A stretch of DNA of 64,000 nt from Marinifilum fragile JCM 15579 (GCF_001310955.1 NZ_BAZX01000008.1:1-64000), one strand, 5' to 3'. Shown: positions 1 to 7,879, numbered from the stretch's first letter. Numbers and translations: made by a program. The notes: generated by a model not told the origin, from the letters alone.

Positions 1-795
1 TTAAAATTTGAGGATAGTATATATATGCAGCAGCCCTTTTCCTCTCTTCAAGGAGAGGATTGAGGTGAGGTGACTTGAAATGGATTATATCGAATTGACC
101 CAATGAACAAAAAATACCTCATTCTATCTTTCTTCCCGATTAATCGGGACAGGCTCTTAAGGAGAAAAGAACACGTGATGTAAAAAAATAGAAATGCATT
201 AGTACAATATAATTAAATTGCCTGAAGGGCATACATCATTCTAGCCCAGGGCAAGGGAGAGAATGCGACCGCCGCCCTGGGTTAATAGCACCGCCATGAA
301 ATCGTCGCAACTGCAAATCTTAATAGATCTGGAATAATAACTGCGACGAAATAAAATTGGGATTTAATTTGTCCTCACGCTAAAAAAACACTTCCGCCTT
401 TACCCTTCTCCTTAGTTTGAAAACACTAATGCCTCGCATAGTTGCGAATGGATGTATTTATCTGATAAACAAGCAAAATTAAAATATTACACACGCTTTA
501 TTTGGAAATAAAAGAAATAATTCTCTAAATTTATCTAACAATTCAACCAAGTAAGTGCAAGAGTAACAAATACCAAGCAGAGATTGCTCTGCTTCAATCA
601 CAAAATACGAGTAAGACCATCTGGTCGAAGTATTTTACATTTGCTGAATGACTCCCTCGATTCCGTTTTGCATCGGAACTTCGCTGTTAGCAATATTTAA
701 GCTCCTATTTATTGGACCTGCATGATCTGCACATTGGTGTAAATGCGCAAGAAATGGAAGAATAAACTTCCAGAGAGCAGGAAAACCAAAAATTA
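1..795. other. gene-free stretch at the window start
   Basis: I see no credible coding region here on either strand. The stretch holds short low-complexity text of the kind scattered between Bacteroidota genes, including a CCTCTCTTCAAGGAGAGG hairpin near 41-58 and a longer inverted repeat at 242-283. It may be a decayed accessory region, but no remnant of a recognisable protein was found. Confidence 0.5.
242..283. repeat. inverted repeat with CCCAGGGC arms
   Basis: The arms TAGCCCAGGGC (242-252) and GCCCTGGGTTA (273-283) are complementary apart from one position and enclose about 20 bases. This could form a hairpin. Similar GC-rich palindromes are common intergenic repeats in this phylum; no function can be assigned and there is no T-run to make it a terminator. 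Confidence 0.45.
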
Positions 796-810
796 TTAGA
801 GGTAAACCCT

Positions 811-1082
811 TTCAGAATGGAAATAGATCCTCCGAGAACAGAAATAGATCCAACGTAAATGGAAATAGACTGTACGGAAATGAAAATAAATCGATCCAGA
901 ATGAAAGAAAATCGATTCAGAATGAAGAAAAATTGTTCCAGAATAGAAGATAATCGTTTCAGAATGAAGGAAAATCATTCCAGAATGGAAGAAAATTGAT
1001 TCTGAATGAAGGAAATTCAATTCAGAACGGAAGGAAATCGATACAGAATGGAAACAAATCCATTCCGATCCTTGGAAAATGG
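811..1082 (+). repeat. degenerate 21-bp tandem repeat array (array 1)
   Basis: About twelve to thirteen consecutive units of 20-22 bp, most exactly 21, follow the pattern TTCAGAATGGAAGGAAATCGA with many substitutions. The plus strand is purine-rich. Because 21 is a multiple of three, the minus strand stays open as a 74-codon frame with a heptad-like peptide, which I take to be a by-product. The array ends about 100 bp upstream of the helical-bundle gene at 1180. A second 21-bp array lies beside another helical gene at 43356-44093. Confidence 0.8.
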
Positions 1083-1179
1083 AAGAAGTCAGCTGCTGAT
1101 TCGAAAAATGTGTAAGGAATTAAAAACGAAATGATAGACTGTTGTTTAATTTGGAGTAAACTACTTAAACTTTATAAAA

Positions 1180-2103
1180 ATGAACAGAGCCAGTAATTTA
1201 AAATTAGATTCTTATTTGCAAACACAAGAGGCTTTGAGCCAGAATGTGAGCATTTATGAAAGCAATGTGAACATCAAAGGCCAGGTAGATCAATTTACTT
1301 TTGATTTACAAGGCTTGTTGAAATTGAAAGAGGAAGCAGATCAGTCCATAAAGTGGTTGATTGATGAAAAAAATACCATTAAGAAAGCTTTGGAGCTGAA
1401 ACTCTATTCTTTTTCCAATGCCTTGGTCTGTTATGCCAACTCGGTATGCGATAGCGAGATATTGGAAAAGACATATGTTTCGAAAAAACACCTAATGTGG
1501 CTCAGCGAATTGGATCTGATTGATTATTACACGCAGAGTATCGATATAGCCAAAGAGCATGTTACATCTTTGGAATCCTTTGGCATTAACAAAGCAATAA
1601 TTACAGATGTAGAGAAGGATTGCAAAGCCTTTGAGCAAAAGCGGTTCAAGCTGCTTGCATTAAAAAAGGAGAAGGCCAATGCAAAGAATGAATACAGAAT
1701 ACTACAGAAGAAGATCAATCAGCTTTTGAACAGCAAGCTGGACCATAGCATAGAAAATTTGCGCTCTCTCCATCCCGATTTTGTGAAATACTATTTTGCG
1801 ACCCGACAAAAGAGCAAAGAGATACAACATCATTTCGATGTGTTGGGCTACTTAAAAGACAAAGCCACCGGCCAACCCATTGCCCTGGGCAAGGTATGGG
1901 TGGAAGGTTTGGACCTATCTACCCACATTACCGCAAAAGGAAGCTTTAGATTCAAAGATTTTCCCGAGGGAGAGCACCAACTGATTGTAGAAAATATCAA
2001 TTACAAAAGCTTGTGCGTGCCCATTCGCCGCTACAAATCGGAACAAAGCAAAATGTATTTGGAAATGGAAGCCATTCCCTTAGAAGCTGAAACTTCGGTA
2101 TAA
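1180..2103 (+). CDS. helical-bundle protein with C-terminal carboxypeptidase-regulatory-like domain
   Basis: A 307-residue protein without a signal peptide or membrane segment. Residues 1 to about 215 are predicted by eye to be almost wholly helical and heptad-rich, with many Lys, Glu and Leu (for example LKEEADQSIKWLIDE). Residues about 220-300 look like a small beta-sandwich of the carboxypeptidase regulatory-like type (GYLKDKATGQPIALGKVWVE, then GSFRFKDFPEGEHQLIVE). In this phylum that module usually sits on secreted or outer-membrane proteins, so a cytoplasmic-looking helical carrier is unusual. The gene follows 21-bp repeat array 1. Biochemical function is unknown. Confidence 0.75.
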   Translation: MNRASNLKLDSYLQTQEALSQNVSIYESNVNIKGQVDQFTFDLQGLLKLKEEADQSIKWLIDEKNTIKKALELKLYSFSNALVCYANSVCDSEILEKTYVSKKHLMWLSELDLIDYYTQSIDIAKEHVTSLESFGINKAIITDVEKDCKAFEQKRFKLLALKKEKANAKNEYRILQKKINQLLNSKLDHSIENLRSLHPDFVKYYFATRQKSKEIQHHFDVLGYLKDKATGQPIALGKVWVEGLDLSTHITAKGSFRFKDFPEGEHQLIVENINYKSLCVPIRRYKSEQSKMYLEMEAIPLEAETSV

Positions 2104-2379
2104 TCAGCATGCAAATATAGTAGGTGTTTTATCTTCTACTAAGCTTCGATTTGTACCTAAAAGAGAGCAAACAAAGCCAAGTTGTGACAATAGTGCCAAA
2201 ACTGGGTTGATATTCCATCATAATTATGTAGATTGATTCTAATTTTCTTCCTGAATAGTGCGCAAATACCAGCTTATGGGTAAAATAGATAATTCTCTTA
2301 AAATTTGTTACTGTAAAATATTTGCTTTGAAAATGATTGTTTATAAATTTGATTTTCACTACACATGAAAATGATGTGA

Positions 2380-2526
2380 AAAGAACAGAGAACCGGTTTG
2401 CCTGATGTGCAAATGAGTATGAGACATGAAGCTAGTAATGCAACTGAGCGTTATACTCATGTTGCAAAAAGCGAAATTTCAAAGTTTAAAAAACCAATGG
2501 GTAATATTTTTAATAACTATACCTAA
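2380..2526 (+). pseudogene. C-terminal remnant of a tyrosine recombinase/integrase
   Basis: The frame that opens after the TGA at 2377-2379 and ends with TAA at 2524-2526 encodes the typical end of a XerCD/IntI-type recombinase. It reads MRHEASNATERYTHV, then SEISKFKKPMGNIF. The equivalents are the LGH box, the catalytic tyrosine in YTHV, and the final K-P-(L/M) segment. Nothing upstream restores the catalytic Arg-His-Arg domain, so only about 48 codons survive. The remnant ends directly before the attI-like repeats and the two cassettes, which suggests it was the integron's own integrase, transcribed towards the cassettes. Confidence 0.7.
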
Positions 2527-2614
2527 AGGTTGGGTTAGCCACCCAAACTTAATAGATAAACAAAATGATATAATCAAAATAAACCAACTAGGTTGGGTTA
2601 GCCCAACGTTGGGT
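2527..2614 (+). other. attI-like region with repeated GTTGGGT cores
   Basis: The 14-bp sequence AGGTTGGGTTAGCC occurs twice in direct orientation, at 2527-2540 and 2590-2603. GTTGGGT, which fits the integron core GTTRRRY, occurs at 2529-2535, 2592-2598 and 2608-2614. The last is directly preceded by its complement GCCCAAC (2601-2607). Direct repeats plus a final core next to an integrase end is the layout of an attI site. The crossover for the first cassette would be after G2608. The match is structural only. Confidence 0.5.
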
Positions 2615-2650
2615 AGCATACCTTCCTAACAAGAACATCTAGTAAAAAAC

Positions 2651-3208
2651 ATGAATTTCGAAATAAAAAAGAATACAGAATTCACCACTATTAATATTAA
2701 AAGGGACAAGGTTATATTAGGACTTGTTGCTTTTATTTCTTTATTATTTTTAGGACTTGTTTATATCATTGCTAGAATAGGATTCGAATTGATTTATGCA
2801 GAAATCAATCCTATTTTATTGACAATAATAGGAGTTTTCCTATGGGCTGCGTATTATAATTTTTTCAACATTTCTTATCTTCTCATTGGGACTGAAAATA
2901 TTGAAATACATTCAAATTACATAAAACACACAAAAGTCGTTTGGCTATTTAGACAATCAAAAAAGTATCTAAAAAAAGAAATAATTAATATTGGAATTGG
3001 TGATTCATCTAAAGGATTTGGATCAATTGGACTTGATTTTTTGGGTTTATCAACTATAAAAGTTGTTGTGAACCTAAGAAAAAAGAAAAGAATGATTGGA
3101 AAACAAATCAACACAGACCAAGCCAAAAGGATAATAAGTGAAATTAATAGTAAAATGTACGCTACCCAACACGCTGGTATAAAGCATGGCTCGGTTAGCT
3201 CGTCCTGA
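2651..3208 (+). CDS. two-TM membrane protein with PH-like cytoplasmic tail (cassette 1)
   Basis: A 185-residue protein. Two hydrophobic segments lie at about residues 22-46 and 56-78, followed by a soluble domain (about 80-165) that resembles bacterial PH/YdbT-type domains (YLLIGTENIEIHSNYIKHTK, then KKYLKKEIINIGIG). That assignment is tentative. The gene fills the first cassette-like unit (2609-3288). The final codons (roughly from 3164) run into the attC-like site, so the last 12 or so residues are probably not conserved. Codon use is AT-rich and unlike the biosynthetic genes, which fits acquisition. Confidence 0.7.
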   Translation: MNFEIKKNTEFTTINIKRDKVILGLVAFISLLFLGLVYIIARIGFELIYAEINPILLTIIGVFLWAAYYNFFNISYLLIGTENIEIHSNYIKHTKVVWLFRQSKKYLKKEIINIGIGDSSKGFGSIGLDFLGLSTIKVVVNLRKKKRMIGKQINTDQAKRIISEINSKMYATQHAGIKHGSVSSS

Positions 3209-3294
3209 CACCTTAGTCTACCGTCTTAGTCCCCCTATCGGGTGACACGACACCACGACTAACGCGCCACGACTTCATCCAGCAAACGTTAGGC
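3164..3294 (+). other. attC-like recombination site closing cassette 1
   Basis: The site starts with ACCCAAC (3164-3170, matching RYYYAAC) and ends with GTTAGGC (3288-3294, matching GTTRRRY), 131 bp apart, within the usual attC size range. Inside, the left GCTGGTATAAAG and the reverse complement of the right segment (GCTGGATGAAG) pair imperfectly, and CGGTTAGCTCGT pairs with GCGTTAGTCGT. The result is a long imperfect hairpin. The cassette start GTTGGGTAGC (2608-2617) is the exact complement of GCTACCCAAC (3161-3170), as expected when a cassette carries its own recombination half-site. Confidence 0.65.
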
Positions 3295-3329
3295 AACATT
3301 AAAGATCAATAAGCAAAATATTAAACCTT

Positions 3330-4482
3330 ATGAGTATAAAAGATAGTAACAATATATTTCTTTCATTTACAGACACATTAGACGATAATGAAAAAAAGAA
3401 AAAGATAAAAGAATCCACAAAAAAAGTTTCTTGAAAAGTATCTTGAACTTCAAAATAATATTAAAATAGAATTACCTAAATCTAATAATATAAGTAAACA
3501 ACAATCGAGTAGGAACATCTATGAAGCTTATCAAAATGATAAACTAGTATTAGTTATTGGTGCTGGAGTATCTATTGAGTTTGGGATTCCTAACTGGAAC
3601 GATTTACTTCAAAAGATAATGGTGCAAACCATACAAAAAGATAATGATGTATCGGAAGTTCTTTCATCTATGTTTAACAAGATTTTTTCACCAAATCCTT
3701 TGATTTCGGGTAGATACCTACAGAGTTATTTCGAAAATAAAAAAGAATCTTTTGAATCTGTTGTAAAAGAAACATTATATACTGGGGTAGACAAGACTAA
3801 AGAATCAATTTTGTTTAATGAAATTGTGAAGCTTTGCGTAGCACCCGGTAAAAGCCCCAATTTAGATTCAATTATATCATACAATTTTGATGATATTTTA
3901 GAATTCAAACTAGACAATACAAATCTAGATATTCCTTACAAAAGTGTTTATGGTGTGGGCACCGAAATAAAAATTGACGAATTGCCCATATATCATGTAC
4001 ATGGATTTTTAGCCGAAAATAAAAAGAACAATCCTGACGAAAAAATAACCTTTGGTGAAAATAATTATCATCAGCAATATTCAGATTTGTATAGTTGGAA
4101 TAATATAGTTCAAATAAACAAGTTCAGAGATAACACATGTTTGTTTATTGGAAGTTCTCTAAGTGACCCAAATATTAGACGATTATTAGATATTTCTCTT
4201 AAACAAAAAGGTAATAAAAGAAAGCATCATTACATATTTAAAAAGAGAGTATCGACTGACTTTTTAAGAGAAAAAATTAACAATCTATTAGAAAACTCAG
4301 AGCTATTAACTCAAAAAAACAATGCAAATCTAAACTTTGACGAAACACTAAAGTTTTTAAGAGATGTACATGAACGTTTTGAGGAAAATGATTCTGCTTC
4401 ATTAGGTGTTCAAACAATTTGGATTGAGGAATGGAATGAAATACCGAAATTTCTGAAAAAGATGAGGGAAAACGTTGCCTAA
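3330..4482 (+). CDS. SIR2-family NADase-like protein, one-base frameshift (cassette 2)
   Basis: The gene starts at ATG 3330. An A7 run (3419-3425) throws it into a TGA at 3432. With one A fewer the frame continues to the stop at 4480-4482, giving about 383 residues. The start at 3619 would lose the NAD-binding motif VIGAGVS...PNW (3556-3600), so it is unlikely to be the real one. Further SIR2 landmarks are SYNFDD (catalytic Asn position), YHVHG (catalytic His) and LFIGSSLSDPNIRRLL. These resemble SIR2 domains of anti-phage NAD-depleting proteins, so a defence role is likely but inferred. No second effector or sensor domain is evident. The stop codon lies inside the cassette's GCCTAAC core. 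Confidence 0.75.
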
Positions 4483-4560
4483 CAAACCCAGATAGCGCGA
4501 GCTTTGCAGCTCGTGCTTTGCGAAAGCAAAAGCTAGCAATTACAACCAAAAATTGTAAAC
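4474..4560 (+). other. partial attC-like end of cassette 2
   Basis: GTTGCCTAAC (4474-4483) is the exact complement of the start of cassette 2, GTTAGGCAAC (3288-3297). It is followed by imperfectly paired segments, GCGAGCTTTGC and GCAAAAGCTAGC, around a GCTTTGCGAAAGC hairpin. No GTTRRRY core could be found to close it, so the distal half is degraded or was never a standard core. Confidence 0.5.
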
Positions 4561-4926
4561 ATGAGAACCATATCACAACTCCTACTCCTATTGATGCTAA
4601 GTTCATTATTCTCTTGTCAGAATAAAGCTAGTCAGGAAAATGAAGCAGAACCCATGCCTAAATTAATTGACTTTCAGCTTGACAAGTATGAGGGTATCAT
4701 TGATGAAAAAGTTAGTCAGTATAACGGGCAATCAAGGGTTAAAGAAAATCCATTGATTGTGTTGGATGGTAAGCCGTATCGATATGATGATTTGAAGAAA
4801 GAAAAGACACTTAAAGTGTACGCAGATACGATAGTAAGCATTGGTTCTTTGCCATGGGAAACGGGTAAGGCTTTGTATGGTAATCGTGCTGAAGATGGGG
4901 TGATCATCATATCGACAACAAGATGA
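4561..4926 (+). CDS. small lipoprotein resembling a TonB-receptor plug
   Basis: A 121-residue protein with a lipoprotein signal (lipobox ending at Cys19, SSLFSCQ). The rest resembles an isolated plug-domain fragment of a TonB-dependent receptor: PLIVLDGKPY is followed at the end by GKALYGNRAEDGVIIISTT, the counterpart of the plug motif A-x-x-Y-G-x-R-G-x-x-G-V-I-x-I-T-T. No barrel follows and the gene ends there. Stand-alone plug-like domains are known in Bacteroidota, but their role is unclear. It begins just after the second cassette-like unit and may be a third. Confidence 0.7.
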   Translation: MRTISQLLLLLMLSSLFSCQNKASQENEAEPMPKLIDFQLDKYEGIIDEKVSQYNGQSRVKENPLIVLDGKPYRYDDLKKEKTLKVYADTIVSIGSLPWETGKALYGNRAEDGVIIISTTR

Positions 4927-5002
4927 CAATTGAATGTGTATTACACACGGTAGCTATATGCTAAGCATGTTTATGGTTTCGATAAGTGGCAACACTTGAT
5001 GC

Positions 5003-5060
5003 TCTCACTCAAAGTGAGGGTATCAATATATAATGAATGAGAGCCTCACTTAAAGTGAGA
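5003..5060. repeat. pair of inverted CTCAC-AAAGTGAG palindromes
   Basis: TCTCACTCAAAGTGAGG (5003-5019) and CCTCACTTAAAGTGAGA (5044-5060) are near-perfect inverted copies of each other, and each is itself palindromic. They lie in the gap between the lipoprotein gene and the gene at 5221. Either hairpin could act as a transcript end or protein site; no T-run follows. Confidence 0.5.
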
Positions 5061-5220
5061 CCCTCATGTTACATGCAAGATAAATTCCTCTGCAGATGCG
5101 GTAGCAGGGTAAAGGAAGTAATGTTTTGCATTGGGTAAGGACCGACTTGCAGACACGAACCAGCTATGAGAGCATATAAAAACAAATACTAAACCTGATT
5201 GAATGACTAAAATAAAAACC

Positions 5221-5556
5221 ATGAAATTAATCTCATTGATATTAATTGCCTTTATTCTTTTTTCTTTTACTCAAGACAAGGAGGAAAAACTAGAAATCAA
5301 CGTTAAAAATCTTTGTGGTGCTTATGGTGGAGACGAAGAAACAGAAAATGCACATTTTGGAATTTATGAAGATGTGATTTACTATCCTGATGCTGACCTG
5401 GAACTAAAATATGAATTAAGAAAGGATACTATAATCACAATTGACAGCGAGAAAAATATAGGAAAGTGGTTAATTTTAAAATTAACAACAGATTCATTGG
5501 TATTCTACGATATCAATTATGACCTAAAAACATCATTAAATAGAAGAAAAAAATAG
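5221..5556 (+). CDS. small secreted protein of unknown function
   Basis: About 111 residues. I prefer the ATG at 5221 over 5203 because it begins directly with a signal peptide (MKLISLILIAFILFSFTQ). The mature part is beta-rich and acidic with alternating strands (YYPDADLELKYEL, KWLILKLTTDSLVFYD), like small lipocalin-type or META-like periplasmic proteins, but I recognise no family. Its codon use is AT-rich. Confidence 0.55.
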   Translation: MKLISLILIAFILFSFTQDKEEKLEINVKNLCGAYGGDEETENAHFGIYEDVIYYPDADLELKYELRKDTIITIDSEKNIGKWLILKLTTDSLVFYDINYDLKTSLNRRKK

Positions 5557-5641
5557 AAAAATCCCGCTGGTGCTCGATTCTATCGCGTTCCATTTTTTTA
5601 ATAGAACTACAATAGAGGACTCGTGCGGCAGTGATGACAAA

Positions 5642-6223
5642 ATGAATGAAGTTATGGATAGCGAAAAAATAGCCTTGTTTGATATGGACGGAACCATTTG
5701 TGACTATGTTGGTTCGATGAAATTGGAGTTGGAAAAATTGAGAGCACCCAATGAGCCAATTGTAGATCCGTTTATGGTGGGTGATGCACCCGAATATCAG
5801 TACCTATGGGACAGGATGGAGTTGATCAAATCGGATGAGAAGTGGTGGGCCAATCTACCGAAATATCAACTGGGCTTTGATATTTTTAAGCTGACCAAAG
5901 AGTTGGGCTATCACAATGAAATCTTGACCCAGGCACCAAAGAAGAATCCGGCAGCCCTGGCGGGTAAGCTACAATGGATCATCAACAACATAGATGGAGA
6001 AATAGAGTTTACCATGACCCGAAACAAAAGCAGGCATTATGGAAAAATATTGGTGGATGATTATCCTGGTTACATCATGCCATGGCTAAAGCACCGCCCA
6101 AGAGGTTTGGTTGTAATGCCTTTGAATGAGTACAACAAGGGATTTACCCATGAGAATGTGGTGGTGTATGATGGCAGCAATATTGATGAGGTGAAGGAGA
6201 TCATCTTGGAGCGAATTGGTTGA
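5642..6223 (+). CDS. HAD-family 5'(3')-deoxyribonucleotidase-like phosphatase
   Basis: About 193 residues from ATG 5642; the longer frame from 5570 adds an unconserved tail. The HAD motif I is ALFDMDGT, with nucleophile Asp14 and acid Asp16. Motif II/III elements follow (ILTQAPKKNPAALAGKLQW), and motif IV appears as ILVDDYPGYIMPWL. The size and a cap-poor layout match the NT5C deoxyribonucleotidase group, which removes the phosphate from (deoxy)nucleoside monophosphates. The exact substrate cannot be read from sequence. Confidence 0.75.
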   Translation: MNEVMDSEKIALFDMDGTICDYVGSMKLELEKLRAPNEPIVDPFMVGDAPEYQYLWDRMELIKSDEKWWANLPKYQLGFDIFKLTKELGYHNEILTQAPKKNPAALAGKLQWIINNIDGEIEFTMTRNKSRHYGKILVDDYPGYIMPWLKHRPRGLVVMPLNEYNKGFTHENVVVYDGSNIDEVKEIILERIG

Positions 6224-6253
6224 TTATTACCTGGAAATGAATAAAAATTACAT

Positions 6254-6991
6254 ATGAGAAGAATTATTGCTTTTAGCATCTTACTGCTTACATCTTGCTT
6301 TGTGAAAGCACAACATGTTGATGTACCTGCATCGTTCAAATATTTGAAATACATAGAGGTTGATGATGGAATGGGGAGCTGTGGTTGGGATCATAACCCA
6401 ATGGTATTTTATAATGAGAATATAACTACGCTAATACAAAAAACGATTCAAAAAGGGCACCCTTTATACTTTATTGAATCGGAATATTTCGACATCATTG
6501 ATGTTGCAAGAACTAAAATAGATTATAAAAAGGAGGAGTATTTCAGAATTGTATATGATGGAGGTCCTAGTTGTGATCCAATGTATTCCATCTATAAGGA
6601 AGCGGGTGATAGTTTGATTAGAATGGGAACTATTGAATGTTTGGATTTATTTGTTCCTGGCAATGGATATCTGTATACTCGAGGTCATGCCAATACAACA
6701 TATGACAAGCGAAAGAAATACAAGCTGGTAGGCGATCAGCTGGTAGAGGTAAAACAGCCTTATTATCATGTGGGGATTCGTAGTGAGATCATAGAAAGTA
6801 TTGTTTTGTATACGGATAAAACACTTGAGGAAGAATTGGCAAAATTGCCCAAGGGAGCAAAGATTGAAGTGCTTTTGAATGAGGATGAAATGTTCCTGTT
6901 GAAAACTTCATTTGGTTTGGTTGGCTGGTGGAAACCTGAATCTCTTTATCCTAAAAGTCCGGTGCCTGGTTTGTATTTTCGTGGGGATTAG
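6254..6991 (+). CDS. secreted protein with SH3-like C-terminus, unknown function
   Basis: A 245-residue protein with an N-terminal signal peptide (about residues 1-19, ending near VKAQ). The central part contains conserved-looking Cys and Asp (GSCGWDHNPM, YDGGPSCDPMYSIYKE). The last 60 residues (GAKIEVLLNEDEMFLLKTSFGLVGWW) resemble a bacterial SH3-type fold, often a cell-wall or protein-binding module. It starts about 30 bp after the phosphatase gene and may be co-transcribed with it. Family not recognised. Confidence 0.6.
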   Translation: MRRIIAFSILLLTSCFVKAQHVDVPASFKYLKYIEVDDGMGSCGWDHNPMVFYNENITTLIQKTIQKGHPLYFIESEYFDIIDVARTKIDYKKEEYFRIVYDGGPSCDPMYSIYKEAGDSLIRMGTIECLDLFVPGNGYLYTRGHANTTYDKRKKYKLVGDQLVEVKQPYYHVGIRSEIIESIVLYTDKTLEEELAKLPKGAKIEVLLNEDEMFLLKTSFGLVGWWKPESLYPKSPVPGLYFRGD

Positions 6992-7047
6992 GAATCTGGC
7001 AAATTAAAATCGGCAAAGCGGAATAAAAATTCAAGAGTAATAACTGA

Positions 7048-7623
7048 ATGAGTAGAAGTTTAGAAAATATATTAAGAAAGAATCTGGTTAAAGGAAGAGT
7101 TTCGAAGGGGAATAAAAAGCTTGATAACATTATTGTATTCCTATTTATTCTGGGGATAGCTCTGCTGACTTGTGAAATATACATTTACAGAAAGACATTG
7201 ATTGAATTGAAAATTCCTTTGATGATTTGGTTAACGCCTGGAATTGTTCTAACACCTATTTTTTACAACAAGCTGAATGATATCGATGGAATGAAGGCAC
7301 ATTGGAGTCTTCACTATATTTTACATAGCTGTATGACAGGTGCGTTTGTATTATTTAGCTTTATGGCAGTGAACTATTTTTTTGCCGATAATGAAGTTGT
7401 AAGCAAGGAGTTTAAGGTGCAAGAAACAGGGAGCTTGGCTGGTGGAAAAAGAAATAGAAACAAAAGATCACCTTATGTAGTCATAAATTATGAAGGAATG
7501 GAAAAGCAACTTGTTTTTTCAAATTCGCAGATGGATAAGGTAATGAACTCAAAGTCGGCAGTGCTCAAAGTAAGGAAAGGAAGGTTAGGGTTTGATGTGT
7601 TGGAAAACTACACGGTGAAATAG
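7048..7623 (+). CDS. three-TM membrane protein, unknown function
   Basis: A 191-residue protein. Hydrophobic segments lie at about residues 27-47, 57-75 and 92-114, followed by a soluble beta-rich domain (about 120-191; SPYVVINYEGMEKQLVFS). The architecture, membrane anchor plus a tail reading like a DUF3592-type domain, is common in small Bacteroidota hypothetical proteins. It lies 56 bp after the secreted-protein gene in the same direction. No function can be assigned. Confidence 0.55.
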   Translation: MSRSLENILRKNLVKGRVSKGNKKLDNIIVFLFILGIALLTCEIYIYRKTLIELKIPLMIWLTPGIVLTPIFYNKLNDIDGMKAHWSLHYILHSCMTGAFVLFSFMAVNYFFADNEVVSKEFKVQETGSLAGGKRNRNKRSPYVVINYEGMEKQLVFSNSQMDKVMNSKSAVLKVRKGRLGFDVLENYTVK

Positions 7624-7879
7624 GCTTATCCAGAATGTATAACTCCTAAGGAGTACCAAGTAGGCGGTTTAAACCTGTCTCACATGAAGACATTATAAAT
7701 AGATTTGCACATTTAATAACTCATAAAATAGATTTTTAAGAGGTCCTTTTCTGTCCCATAAACTTAAAGCAGACTTCATACTAAGCAAACATTGCAAGAG
7801 AAAAGAAAAACCATATTTGCAATGTACTTATGTCTGATTAAAAACAGATGAATCATTAGTTAGGTTATTGTTGTTGCGT

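Noticed and set aside
796-1020. Minus-strand 74-codon frame with a heptad-like peptide
   Set aside because: It lies entirely within the 21-bp array; any 21-bp repeat keeps a frame open. No start context or family resemblance.
811-1082. CRISPR array
   Set aside because: Units are 21 bp without distinct spacers, strongly degenerate, and no cas genes are present. The same applies to 43169-43346.
2426-2629. Plus-strand 67-codon frame
   Set aside because: It is out of frame with the integrase remnant it overlaps and then runs through the attI-like repeats; no family resemblance.
3619-4482. SIR2 gene starting at 3619
   Set aside because: This start removes the NAD-binding GAGVS motif encoded upstream in the same frame; the real start is probably 3330 with a frameshift.
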